Positions 50,709-59,339 are shown, numbered from the stretch's first letter. The stretch is 64,000 nucleotides of DNA from Kitasatospora papulosa (GCF_000717245.1 NZ_JNYQ01000003.1:1-64000); one strand, 5' to 3'. Made by a program: numbers and translations. Notes: generated from the sequence alone by a model not told the origin.

Positions 50709-51808
50709 ACGTCTCCCTCGCCCGAGCACACGGCGCACCCTGCCCGACCGCGGTCCTGGACGGCCGTGCGTTTCCCGAATCCGAACCCCAGCTGCTGGAC
50801 GCGCTGGCCGACCTGCGGGCCGAGCTGTCGGTGCAGGGCGCCGGCGATGTGCTCAAGAACGCCATCGTGCGCCCTTCCCGCCACCCGCTGTTCGACCTCG
50901 ACTACCGGTTCGTGCAGTCCCTTCCGGACAGTCACGACAGTTTCGACCTGCGTGGATCGTGCGGTCACTCGATCCTGGCCGCTGTCGAGGCGGCTGCCCG
51001 CACCGGCATGATCCAGCCGCTGGTACCGGGCTGCCGGGTCCGGGTCAACGTGCTCAACAACGGCGACAACGTGGTCTGCGAGACGGAGGAGACCTCCGAC
51101 GGCGGCACCCGGTTCACCGCACATTTCCTGTGCTCGCCGCCGCTGAGGATGCCGGAGCTGCTCATGACGGGCGACCCGGTGACCGCTGTCCCCTTCGACG
51201 GGAGCATCGTCCCCGTCTCGCTGGTGTCGATGGGGAATCCGTACGCCTTCGTGGACGCCTCGCACCTCGGGGTGAGCGGGCCCGGGGCGCTGTTCGCGGA
51301 CGACCCCCTGCTGTTCGACGCCATGAGGCGGCTGCGTGTCGCGGTCTGCGAATCACTGGGCTGGGACACCTTCGGGGCGTTCCCGAAGATCGCGGCGCTG
51401 CTGCCGCAGGAGGGCGGTGGACTGTACGTACGCGCCGTGTCCGTACCGTCCTGGCACCCCACGGTCGCTCTCACCGGTGCGATCTGCCTGGGTGCGGCCG
51501 CCGGCATCGAGGGAACGGTGCCCTGGTCCCTGTCCGGGCGGAAGGCCGCCCAGGACACCGACGCACTGCTGCCGGTCCGCACTCCGGGCGGCTCCGTGCG
51601 GGTGGCCGCCCACTCGACGTACGGCTCCGACGGGGAGCACAGGCTCGCCTGGGTGTCCGTCGCCGAGAAGCAGGTCGAGTACCGGGGGCTGCTGCCACGT
51701 CTGCGGCGCCCGGCCCCGCAGAAAGCATTCGCCGCACCCCTCGCTTCCGTACGCCCCTCGTCCGACCACGTTTCCGAGGAGACCCCGTGGGTTCCGTTGA
51801 CAGCCTGA
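50705..51808 (+). CDS. PrpF-like isomerase (diaminopimelate-epimerase fold)
   Basis: This 367-residue protein is in the PrpF/methylitaconate isomerase group. RGSCGHSILAAVEAA near residue 83 carries the first catalytic thiol position (GNCGN in PrpF). VSMGNPYAFVDASHLG and GAICLGAAAGIEGTV match the second half; the usual second Cys is not obvious in the latter. These enzymes move double bonds by proton transfer in tricarboxylate-like acids. Here it should isomerise an unsaturated or alpha-substituted acid. It overlaps both neighbours (ATGA upstream, 22 bases downstream). Confidence 0.75.
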   Translation: MNVSLARAHGAPCPTAVLDGRAFPESEPQLLDALADLRAELSVQGAGDVLKNAIVRPSRHPLFDLDYRFVQSLPDSHDSFDLRGSCGHSILAAVEAAARTGMIQPLVPGCRVRVNVLNNGDNVVCETEETSDGGTRFTAHFLCSPPLRMPELLMTGDPVTAVPFDGSIVPVSLVSMGNPYAFVDASHLGVSGPGALFADDPLLFDAMRRLRVAVCESLGWDTFGAFPKIAALLPQEGGGLYVRAVSVPSWHPTVALTGAICLGAAAGIEGTVPWSLSGRKAAQDTDALLPVRTPGGSVRVAAHSTYGSDGEHRLAWVSVAEKQVEYRGLLPRLRRPAPQKAFAAPLASVRPSSDHVSEETPWVPLTA

Positions 51809-53037
51809 CCCCCCTGCGCGGGAGCACGTCCGCGCGGACCCTGACCGATTCGTACACCGTTGGTCCGTTCCCGGCGACCGGCCACCGCCGGGCCCCGAGG
51901 CCCGAGCCCGTCCGGGTCACCGCACTGGTCCCCTCCCCCGAGGTCCTGGAACGACTGGCGGCCTGCGCCGAGGCTGCCGACGTCAGCGGTGAGCCGGACA
52001 GGGACGCCGTCCAGGTGCTCCGCGAAAGCGGACTGCTGGCGCTCGTCGTCCCCAAGTCGCACGGCGGGGCCGGCGCCGACGCGGTGGCACTCAACACGTG
52101 CGTCGAGCAGGTCGCCTCGGTGAACGCGTCCGCCGCGATCATGCTCTTCCAGCACTGCGCCGTCACCAGCCGGATCGTCGAGAACGGCACACCCGCCCAG
52201 CACCGCGACCTGCTTCCCAAGCTGGCCGCTGGCCGGTGGCTCGCCGCCTCCGCGTGGTCGGAGAGCGGAGCCGGGGCGGACAAGAAGAACCTCGCCACCC
52301 AGGCCCGCCGCACTCCTGACGGGGAATGGATCCTCGACGGTGCGAAGTCCTTCACCACCAGCGCGGGCCTCGCGGACGTGTATCTCGTCCTGGCACAGTC
52401 ACGGGACGACTCCCCCGGACCGGACGGCGCTGCACAGGACACCGGGTACGGGGCCGCCGGGCAGACGTTCTTCCTCGTCCCCGGAGGACATCCCGGTCTG
52501 CTGCCCGACACGTCGATGCGGCTGTCCGGAATGCGCGGATCCGCCACCGGCTTCGTATCGGTGCGGGAGTGCCGCGTCCCGGACTCGGCACGACTCGGCG
52601 CGCCGGGCGTCGCCGCTTCGATCATCGCCCGGGTCCGCAACAGCGGCGCCTCGCTCGGCGCGGTCGCCGTGGGCGTCGCCCAGGCCGCACTCGACGCGGC
52701 GCACGCACACGCCGGGCGTCGCGGACTCTATGCCCATCAGGCGGTCCGTCACCGCCTGGTGGACCTGGCGACCCAGGTCGAGTCCGCCCGCGCGGTGGTG
52801 GAGCGGGCGGGACGGCGAACCGCTGCCGACCCCGGTATGGCGACGCTCCACTCCAAGCTGGCCGCCTCCGAGGCCGCCGAGCGCGTGGTGGCCGACGTCG
52901 CCCGCTTCCTCGGCTCGGCCGGATACGTCGAGACGCACCCGATCAACCGGTTCGGGCGCGATGCCCGTGCCGTCGCCCTGATGGGACCGACCAACGACCT
53001 CTGCAAGGAACTGGTGAGTCTGCCGTGGAACCGTTGA
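51787..53037 (+). CDS. Acyl-CoA-dehydrogenase-fold flavoprotein without the usual catalytic Glu
   Basis: This 416-residue acyl-CoA-dehydrogenase-superfamily protein shows SAWSESGAGADKKNLATQ and AKSFTTSAGLADVYLV (flavin and substrate pocket), plus GSAGYVETHPINRFGRDA near the end. The position of the usual catalytic Glu (YEGT) reads LMGPTNDL, so simple alpha,beta-dehydrogenation is unlikely. Members with this change, when paired with a flavin reductase as here, act as flavin-dependent monooxygenases on N, S or C. GTG 51787 is preceded by GAGGAG. Membership in the six-gene operon is clear from the overlaps. Confidence 0.82.
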   Translation: MGSVDSLTPLRGSTSARTLTDSYTVGPFPATGHRRAPRPEPVRVTALVPSPEVLERLAACAEAADVSGEPDRDAVQVLRESGLLALVVPKSHGGAGADAVALNTCVEQVASVNASAAIMLFQHCAVTSRIVENGTPAQHRDLLPKLAAGRWLAASAWSESGAGADKKNLATQARRTPDGEWILDGAKSFTTSAGLADVYLVLAQSRDDSPGPDGAAQDTGYGAAGQTFFLVPGGHPGLLPDTSMRLSGMRGSATGFVSVRECRVPDSARLGAPGVAASIIARVRNSGASLGAVAVGVAQAALDAAHAHAGRRGLYAHQAVRHRLVDLATQVESARAVVERAGRRTAADPGMATLHSKLAASEAAERVVADVARFLGSAGYVETHPINRFGRDARAVALMGPTNDLCKELVSLPWNR

Positions 53038-54518
53038 AAACCTCCTCGTTCTCCCGTACGTCCCCGTCCCCGGCCTCCCCCCGGGCGTCCGCCGCGGAGG
53101 CGGACCTGGTGGTGGAGGGTGGCCGGCTCGTCACCCCCGAAGGCGTGACGGAAGGCAGCGTCGTCGTCCGTGACGGCCGGATCGCGGCCCTCGTCGCACC
53201 TGGCGGCCCGCTTCCCGCCGGGCCGCGGCTGGACGCCCGGGGCCGGTACGTCCTGCCCGGTCTCATCGACTCGCACGTGCACTTCCGCACCCCCGGTCTG
53301 GAGCACAAGGAGACCTGGGAGAACGGCAGCCGGGCGGCCCTCGCGGGCGGCGTCACCACGGTGATGGACATGCCCAACACCCGTCCCCCGTCGCTGGACA
53401 CGGCGTCGCTCCGAGCGAAGGCGGCCCTGATAGCCGGCCGCTCCTACGTGGACCACCGCTTCCACATGGGAGCGGATCCCGATCACCCCGAGGTCCTCGC
53501 GCACCTGGACCCCGCGGTCGCGACCTCGGCGAAGGCCTTCATGGCCGGGCACCACACCGCGCCCGTGGTCTTCCGCGAGGCGCACCAACTGGAGGCGGCC
53601 TTCGCCTCCGCCGCGCGCGGCGGCGTCCGCCTCGTGCTGCACGCGGAGGACCAGCACGTCTTCGATCTGCTCGACTCCCGTGGCGGCGACCCCGACACGT
53701 ACGCCGGCTACGAACCCCACCGGCCCCGCTCCGGGGCGATCGTCGCCGTCGCCAAGGTGGTCCAGCTGGCCCGTACCCACGGCACCAAGGTGCACATTCT
53801 CCACGTGTCGTCGGCCGAGGAGACCGACCTGCTGGTCGCCGCTGCGGGCGAGGGACTCCCGATCAGCTTCGAAGTGACCGGGCACCACCTGTCGTTCACC
53901 GATCACGACACCGCCCGTCGCGGTCCCCGCACCAGGCTGTCCCCCGCGATCCGCGCGCCGCGTGACCGTGAGCGGCTCTGGCAGGCGGTGCTCGGCGGGG
54001 AGGCTTCCACCATCGGCAGCGATCATGCTCCGCACACCGTCGAGGAGAAGAACCGGCCGCCGGCGGAGGCGCCCCCGGGGCTGCCCGGTGTCCAGGAGCT
54101 CGCGGTCTCCGTCTGGACGGGGATGCTCGCCCGGGGGATGGAGCCCGACACCGCGGCCGCCCACCTCGCGCGGCTGATGGGGACGGGACCCGCGGATCTG
54201 TTCGATCTGGCGGGCAAGGGGAGACTGACGGTCGGTGCCGACGCAGATCTGGCGCTCCTCGACCCGAGCGAGCGGTGGCAGATGTCCGCGGCCCACGTGG
54301 AGTCCCTGTGCGGCTGGTCGGCCTACGAGGGATGGATGTTCACCGGACGGTTCACCACGGTGGTGAGGGCCGGGCGGGTCGCCTGGGACCTGGCCCGCGG
54401 AACCGTGGGGGAACCCGTCGGCCGTTGGCTTCCCGGGCCTGCCCTGCCTGCTCAGGATCATCTTCGTACGGAGACCCCGGCCGTGCAGGCACGGGAACTG
54501 GAAGGAGCTGTCCGATGA
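53025..54518 (+). CDS. Cyclic amidohydrolase (dihydroorotase/hydantoinase/allantoinase type)
   Basis: This 497-residue metal-dependent amidohydrolase has first metal pair DSHVHFRTPG (~82), the lysine to be carboxylated in ATSAKAFMAG (~169), HAEDQH, HVSSAEE and the terminal aspartate in GSDHAPH (~332). These enzymes reversibly close or open five- and six-membered cyclic amides. Genes for pyrimidine synthesis are absent nearby, and the position between a flavoprotein and a flavin reductase argues for a ring-forming or ring-opening pathway step. The start is GTG 53025, overlapping the previous gene by 13 bases. The first 25 residues are Ser/Pro-rich and probably disordered. Confidence 0.85.
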   Translation: MEPLKTSSFSRTSPSPASPRASAAEADLVVEGGRLVTPEGVTEGSVVVRDGRIAALVAPGGPLPAGPRLDARGRYVLPGLIDSHVHFRTPGLEHKETWENGSRAALAGGVTTVMDMPNTRPPSLDTASLRAKAALIAGRSYVDHRFHMGADPDHPEVLAHLDPAVATSAKAFMAGHHTAPVVFREAHQLEAAFASAARGGVRLVLHAEDQHVFDLLDSRGGDPDTYAGYEPHRPRSGAIVAVAKVVQLARTHGTKVHILHVSSAEETDLLVAAAGEGLPISFEVTGHHLSFTDHDTARRGPRTRLSPAIRAPRDRERLWQAVLGGEASTIGSDHAPHTVEEKNRPPAEAPPGLPGVQELAVSVWTGMLARGMEPDTAAAHLARLMGTGPADLFDLAGKGRLTVGADADLALLDPSERWQMSAAHVESLCGWSAYEGWMFTGRFTTVVRAGRVAWDLARGTVGEPVGRWLPGPALPAQDHLRTETPAVQARELEGAVR

Positions 54519-55138
54519 GCGCCACGAGCCTGCTGGCACAGTCCGCGCCGGATACGGCAGAACTGTCCGCCCCGTCCCACGGACTGCCGAACGCCTCCGT
54601 CCGTCCGGCCCCGGTGCTGTCCAGCCCGCCGATGTCCGGTGACATACCCGCCGACGAGTTCCGTGCCGCGATGGCCTCACTCGCCGCCCCTGTCACGGTG
54701 GTGACGTGCTACGACGAGTACGGCAACCCTCGGGGGCTCACGGCGAGCGCGGTGTCCTCACTGTCGCTGGACCCCCCGCTGATCCTGGTCTGCCTGGACC
54801 GGGGCTCACGCACCCATGACGTGCTCGTCGCGGCGAACGCCTTCACGCTCCATCTGCTCGGCCCGGAGAACGAGAACCTGGCCCGCACGTTCGCGGGACC
54901 CACCGACCAGCGGTTCGAGAACGTCCGGCTGGCGTCCGGCCCGACCTCACGCCACGCACCCCAACTGGCCGACAGTGCGCTGCGGCTGACCTGTGCACGG
55001 CACGACACGATCGAGGCGGGTGACCACACGATCCTCGTGGGCCGGGTGGCCGCGTCGGACTGCATGGGCCGGCCGGCCGGAGGCCTGGTCTGGCACCACA
55101 GGGGCTTCGCCCACGCGAAACCGGTGGCCGGCCGCTGA
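54515..55138 (+). CDS. Flavin reductase family protein
   Basis: This 207-residue flavin reductase-like domain (DIM6/NTAB type) starts at about residue 48, after a disordered N-terminus. FRAAMASLAAPVTVVTCYDE, GLTASAVSSLSLDPPLILVC and ENENLARTFAG are typical. It would supply reduced FMN or FAD to the acyl-CoA-dehydrogenase-like flavoprotein two genes upstream. ATGA overlap with the amidohydrolase. Last gene of the operon, followed by a 20-bp-stem terminator. Confidence 0.9.
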   Translation: MSATSLLAQSAPDTAELSAPSHGLPNASVRPAPVLSSPPMSGDIPADEFRAAMASLAAPVTVVTCYDEYGNPRGLTASAVSSLSLDPPLILVCLDRGSRTHDVLVAANAFTLHLLGPENENLARTFAGPTDQRFENVRLASGPTSRHAPQLADSALRLTCARHDTIEAGDHTILVGRVAASDCMGRPAGGLVWHHRGFAHAKPVAGR

Positions 55139-55256
55139 ACCATCGGTCCTCATCGTGAAGGAGATCCGTGTCCCCGAGGCTCCTGCGCTCCCGGATCGGC
55201 GCGACATGCGAGAACGGCTGACAGACCGAGGCCAGGATCTGCTGATGTTCTCGCCT

Positions 55257-55300
55257 CGCGGGCGGCCCGCCACCGGAATGCCGGTGGCGGGCCGCCCGCG
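55257..55300. terminator. Bidirectional terminator, 20-bp perfect stem
   Basis: CGCGGGCGGCCCGCCACCGG (55257-55276) and its exact complement (55281-55300) enclose AATG, between the convergent flavin reductase and arsI genes. Confidence 0.85.
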
Positions 55301-55332
55301 GGCGTGGCGCGTCCGCCGGAGGCGACGACGGC

Positions 55333-55809
55333 TCAGCTGCCGCAGGCGCAGCCTGCGGCAGCCGGCGCGTCCTCTTTCGTCTCCGGCTGACCGCCGGCAC
55401 AGCAGGTGTCGCCGCCGAGGACGACGCTCTTGCCGAGCTGGTCGGCGTCAGCCTTGACCACGTAGACCTCCCACGGCTCCTTTCCAGGTCCATGGACCCA
55501 CACCTTGTCCTGGAGGGCGTAACAGCAGGAGGTGTCGTTCTCCTCGAACGTGGCGAGTCCGGCGTCCTTGAGACGGGTGGTGGCGGCAGTGACCTCCTCG
55601 GTGGACTCGACCTCGACGCCGAGGTGGTCGAGCCGGGTTTCCTGTCCGGGCTCGCCCTCGATCAGGACGAGCTTGAGCGGCGGAGCGGTGATCGCGAAGT
55701 TCGCGTAGCCGGGGCGCCGCTTGGCGGGTTCGACCCCGAACAGCTGGGAGTAGAAAGTGATCGACGCTTCGAGGTCGGCGACGTTGAGCGCGAGCTGGGC
55801 ACGTGACAT
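55333..55809 (-). CDS. arsI: ArsI/CadI-family glyoxalase-fold protein (C-As lyase type)
   Basis: This 158-residue vicinal-oxygen-chelate protein has the As(III)-binding cysteine pair C95-C96 in NDTSCCYALQDKVWVHGPG, His62 in DHLGVEVES, and PWEVYVV carrying the Glu ligand. The C-terminus has further cysteines (DTCCAGG and AGCACGS), possibly for metalloid capture. ArsI-type enzymes cleave the carbon-arsenic bond of trivalent organoarsenicals. Divergent from arsR across a dyad, consistent with ArsR control. Confidence 0.88.
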   Translation of the reverse strand: MSRAQLALNVADLEASITFYSQLFGVEPAKRRPGYANFAITAPPLKLVLIEGEPGQETRLDHLGVEVESTEEVTAATTRLKDAGLATFEENDTSCCYALQDKVWVHGPGKEPWEVYVVKADADQLGKSVVLGGDTCCAGGQPETKEDAPAAAGCACGS

Positions 55810-55842
55810 GACGGTCTCCTCGAACTAATTGCATTGATGCCT

Positions 55843-55871
55843 TTCGATTCAAGCTTGCATCTTGGATCGAA
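55843..55871. promoter_or_regulatory. Candidate ArsR operator between arsI and arsR
   Basis: TTCGATTCAAG (55843-55853) pairs with CTTGGATCGAA (55861-55871), 10 of 11 positions, around a 7-base spacer. It lies between divergent arsI and arsR starts. Confidence 0.65.
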
Positions 55872-55889
55872 GAACGTCAACATAGAGGC

Positions 55890-56285
55890 ATGTCGAAACA
55901 AGAGTGTGTGGTGCTGGGCCAGGACGGCGCCGACGGCTGCTGCCCCGGCCTGCTGACCGCCCCCCTGGACGAGGACCGGGCCGAGACGCTGGCGAAGGTG
56001 TTCAAGGCGCTGGGCGACCCGGTGCGACTGCGGCTTCTGTCGATGATCGCCTCGCGTGCGGGCGGGGAGGTCTGCGTCTGCGACCTCACCCCGGCCTTCG
56101 ACCTTTCGCAGCCGACGATCTCCCACCACCTGAAGCTGCTGAAGCAGGCCGGCCTGATCGACTCGGAGCGGCGCGGGACGTGGGTGTACTACAGGCTGCT
56201 GCCCGAGACGACCGACCAGCTGGCCGCGATCCTCACGCGGCCCGCCGGAGCGCCTGCGACCGAGCCTGCGGGAGCCGCCTCGTGA
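55890..56285 (+). CDS. arsR: ArsR-family arsenite-responsive repressor
   Basis: This 131-residue winged-helix repressor has LGDPVRLRLLSMIAS, the metal site EVCVCDL at the start of the DNA-binding region, and LSQPTISHHLKLLKQAGLI as recognition helix. Another Cys pair (DGCCPG) is near the N-terminus. It should release the ars promoters on binding arsenite. The stop overlaps the next GTG (GTGA). Confidence 0.93.
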   Translation: MSKQECVVLGQDGADGCCPGLLTAPLDEDRAETLAKVFKALGDPVRLRLLSMIASRAGGEVCVCDLTPAFDLSQPTISHHLKLLKQAGLIDSERRGTWVYYRLLPETTDQLAAILTRPAGAPATEPAGAAS

Positions 56286-57376
56286 GCACCGGGCCCGCAG
56301 GCCGGCTGTCGTTCCTGGACCGGTTCCTCGCTGTCTGGATCCTGGCCGCCATGGCAGCCGGGCTCGGTCTCGGCCGCATGGTTCCGGGGCTGGGGGACGC
56401 GCTCGCGGAGGTCACCGTCACCGGGGTGTCGCTGCCGATCGCACTCGGGTTGCTGGTGATGATGTACCCGGTGCTGGCGAAGGTGCGTTACGACCGGCTC
56501 GACACCGTCACCCGCGACCGGCGCCTCCTGATCCCGTCGCTGGTGCTGAACTGGGTCGTCGGCCCGGCACTGATGTTCGCGCTCGCCTGGGTCTTCCTGC
56601 CTGATCTGCCCGAGTACCGCACCGGTCTGATCATCGTCGGCCTGGCCCGCTGCATCGCCATGGTCATCATCTGGAACGACCTCGCCTGCGGCGACCGCGA
56701 AGCAGCCGCCGTCCTGGTGGCACTGAACTCGGTGTTCCAGGTGCTCGCGTTCTCCGCGCTGGGCTGGTTCTACCTCGGTGTGCTGCCCGGCTGGCTGGGG
56801 CTGGAGCAGACAGCGATGAACGTGTCGGTGTGGGAGATCACCCGTTCCGTGCTGATCTTCCTCGGCATCCCGCTGCTGGCCGGGTTCCTCACCCGCCTCC
56901 TGGGCGAGAAGGCCAAGGGGCGCACCTGGTACGAGACGAAGCTGATCCCGCGCATCGGGCCCTTCGCCCTGTACGGACTGCTGTTCACCATCGTGGTGCT
57001 CTTCGCCTTGCAGGGAGACGCCATCACCTCGAAGCCGCTCGACGTCGTACGGATCGCGCTGCCGCTGCTGGCGTACTTCGCCGTGATGTGGGCCGGGTCC
57101 ATGGCGGTCGGTCGCATGGCCGGGCTGGACCACCCCCGGGCGACCACGCTGGCGTTCACCGCCGCCGGAAACAACTTCGAGTTGGCTATCGCGGTCGCCG
57201 TCGCCACCTTCGGCGCCACCTCCGGCCAGGCCCTCGCCGGAGTCGTCGGCCCCCTCATCGAGGTACCGGTCCTCATCGGCCTGGTCCACGTCGCCCTCGC
57301 CGCCCGCCGCTTCTTCCCTCGGACCGCAGCGACAGCCGCGACGGTCGCAACTCCGGAAGGTTCCGCCCATGTCTGA
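56282..57376 (+). CDS. acr3: Arsenite efflux permease, ACR3 type
   Basis: This 364-residue membrane transporter has ten predicted helices. The essential ACR3 cysteine is in WNDLACGDREAAAVLVALN (C136), and AGNNFELAIAVAVATFG closes the core. It expels arsenite using the proton gradient. The GTG start overlaps arsR, and the C-terminus overlaps arsC by eight bases, giving a tight arsR-acr3-arsC operon. Confidence 0.95.
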   Translation: MSTGPAGRLSFLDRFLAVWILAAMAAGLGLGRMVPGLGDALAEVTVTGVSLPIALGLLVMMYPVLAKVRYDRLDTVTRDRRLLIPSLVLNWVVGPALMFALAWVFLPDLPEYRTGLIIVGLARCIAMVIIWNDLACGDREAAAVLVALNSVFQVLAFSALGWFYLGVLPGWLGLEQTAMNVSVWEITRSVLIFLGIPLLAGFLTRLLGEKAKGRTWYETKLIPRIGPFALYGLLFTIVVLFALQGDAITSKPLDVVRIALPLLAYFAVMWAGSMAVGRMAGLDHPRATTLAFTAAGNNFELAIAVAVATFGATSGQALAGVVGPLIEVPVLIGLVHVALAARRFFPRTAATAATVATPEGSAHV

Positions 57377-57782
57377 TTCCGCGCCGTCCGTGCTGTTCGT
57401 GTGCGTCCACAACGCCGGGCGCTCGCAGATGGCCGCCGCCTTCCTCACCCGTCTCTCCGGGGGCCGCGTCGAGGTCCGCTCCGCCGGGTCGGCGCCGGCC
57501 GACGCCGTGAACCCGGTCGCCGTACGAGCGATGGCGGAGCGCGGCATCGACCTGTCCGAGGAGACACCCAAGGTGCTGACCGTCGAAGCCGTCCAGGCCT
57601 CCGACGTCGTCGTCACGATGGGCTGCGGCGACACGTGCCCCGTCTTTCCCGGTAAGAGGTACCTCGACTGGTCACTGGACGACCCCGCCGGTCAGGGCGT
57701 CGAGGCCGTCCGGCCGATCCGCGACGAGATCGAACGGCGCGTCCGGGCCCTGCTCGCCGAGCTGCTGCCCGCGAGCGCCTGA
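57369..57782 (+). CDS. arsC: Arsenate reductase, low-molecular-weight phosphatase fold
   Basis: This 137-residue protein has the phosphatase loop CVHNAGRS (C12, R18), the second redox pair C86 and C90 in GCGDTCP and the general acid region DWSLDDPAG. It reduces arsenate to arsenite with a thioredoxin- or mycothiol-type donor; the three-cysteine arrangement favours thioredoxin. Arsenite then leaves through the upstream permease. Confidence 0.95.
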   Translation: MSDSAPSVLFVCVHNAGRSQMAAAFLTRLSGGRVEVRSAGSAPADAVNPVAVRAMAERGIDLSEETPKVLTVEAVQASDVVVTMGCGDTCPVFPGKRYLDWSLDDPAGQGVEAVRPIRDEIERRVRALLAELLPASA

Positions 57783-57950
57783 CGTCCCGCCGGCCGCGGC
57801 GGTGTCCGCGCGGGGAGCCCGTTCGCAGCGGCCCTCGACCGCGCCCTCCGGGGACACAGGGAATGCCGGCCCCGGCAGCCAGGAGACGGATCAGCTCGTC
57901 GAGCGGCAGCGCGAAGTCCGTGTGGCGGCATGTCACCACGCCCGGGGCGC

Positions 57951-58008
57951 GGGCGGACGGGCCGTCATGTCATCACGTCCGAGGCGTGGGCGGACGGGCC
58001 GTCATGTC
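57951..58008. repeat. 21-bp direct repeat, period 37, at the MFS 3-prime end
   Basis: The sequence starting GGGCGGACGGGCCGTCATGT at 57951 recurs exactly at 57988. The second copy overlaps the last bases of the minus-strand transporter gene. It may be a remnant of a small duplication. Confidence 0.7.
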
Positions 58009-59339
58009 GCCGCGCCGGCACTGTCCTGCGAGACGTCTTCCTCGGGCTGCGGCTTCAGGACGCCTCGGCCACGCGTCCGGTCGATCTGGCGCCATTCCGG
58101 CCGCAGGCCGGCCAGGTTCGTGGTGAGGACGTACGCGGCACCACAGGCGAGCAGCACCGGCACGAGTCCGACAGCGGTCACCGCCGCGCCTGCGAGCAGC
58201 CCGCCGAGGGGGATACCGGCCCAGGCCAGCGAGTCGCCGAGCGCGTTGACCCGGCCCAGCATGCGACGCGGCACCCGCTCGACGAGGACGGCGCCCAGCA
58301 CCGGATTGACGAAGCCGGCGCCGAACCCGCTGACCGCGAAGACGGCGAGTACGACCCCCAGGGGCGCATCGAGGGCGAGGATCAGGAACCTCGGCGCTCC
58401 GGCCAGCAGAAACCCGGTGAGGACGACCGTACGGCGCCGCAGCCGGTGTGCGACCGTCGCGGCGATCAGGCTCCCGCCGACTCCCGCGGCCCCCATCACG
58501 CTGCCCATCAGACCGATCGCCGCCGGTCCGTTGCCGGACTCCTTGACCCACACGGGTACCAGCACGGAGGAGATCGCCGCGTCCAGCAGGTTGGTGATGC
58601 CGACCATGACGATGACGGTGAGCAGGAGTGGTTCGCCGCGCAGGAAGGTGAAGCCCTCGCCGAACCGCTTCCAGTAGCCCGGTTCGCTCCTTTCCGCCGG
58701 CGAGGGGGGTTCCTCGGCCGCGTGCCCCATGCCGCGGGGCAGCGCGAGTCCGATGATCGCCGATCCGAGGACGAAGAGCCCCGCGTCGACGGCGAGTGCC
58801 GTCAGGGGGCCGAGCAGCGCCACCAGGGATCCGCCGGCCGCCAGGCCGACGGTGGAGGCGAGCCGGTCGGTCACACCGGACAGGCCGGTGGCCCGCTCCA
58901 GCGGTACCCCGCCGCGCTCCGCCGCTTCGGGGACCATCACCTCCTTGGCCAGGTCACCAGGTCCCCGGGCCGCGCCGATCAATGCGACCAGAACCAGCAG
59001 AAGAGGAAAGGACAGCAGGTCCAGGGAGTGGAGCAGGGGGACCGCCACGGCGGCACTCGCACTGGCCAGATCGGTGGTCCAGGAGACGACCCGGGGGCCG
59101 ATCCGGTCCACCAGCGGTCCGGTGAACGCCTTGACCACCACGTAGGGGGTCATCTCACAGAAGGCGACCAGTCCCGTCTGGGTGGCGCTGCCGGTGGTGA
59201 CGAGGACGAACCAAGGCACTGCCACCACGGAGATCCGCGTGCCGGTCAACGACACGGCCATGGCCGCCAGCACTCCGCCGAGCGGCCGTAAGGACCTCTT
59301 GCCCGGTATGTCGCCGGCTTCCGGGACCTCGCCGGTCAT
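58002..59339 (-). CDS. MFS transporter (drug-efflux type)
   Basis: This 445-residue protein has about twelve hydrophobic segments. PLGGVLAAMAVSLTGTRIS opens helix 1, GPLVDRIGPRVVS is the MFS loop 2-3 motif, and AHRLRRRTVVLTGFLLAG marks the second half. The C-terminal tail is polar. The start overlaps the stop of the upstream regulator (ATGA), so the regulator probably controls its own exporter. Substrate unknown. Confidence 0.88.
   Translation of the reverse strand: MTGEVPEAGDIPGKRSLRPLGGVLAAMAVSLTGTRISVVAVPWFVLVTTGSATQTGLVAFCEMTPYVVVKAFTGPLVDRIGPRVVSWTTDLASASAAVAVPLLHSLDLLSFPLLLVLVALIGAARGPGDLAKEVMVPEAAERGGVPLERATGLSGVTDRLASTVGLAAGGSLVALLGPLTALAVDAGLFVLGSAIIGLALPRGMGHAAEEPPSPAERSEPGYWKRFGEGFTFLRGEPLLLTVIVMVGITNLLDAAISSVLVPVWVKESGNGPAAIGLMGSVMGAAGVGGSLIAATVAHRLRRRTVVLTGFLLAGAPRFLILALDAPLGVVLAVFAVSGFGAGFVNPVLGAVLVERVPRRMLGRVNALGDSLAWAGIPLGGLLAGAAVTAVGLVPVLLACGAAYVLTTNLAGLRPEWRQIDRTRGRGVLKPQPEEDVSQDSAGAAT

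Noticed and set aside
44127..55138. Assignment of the cluster as a D-cycloserine pathway
   Set aside because: The heme protein, arginase and intact ATP-grasp cyclase of that pathway are absent, and the acetyltransferase here is of the hexapeptide CysE type. Only the general logic is similar.
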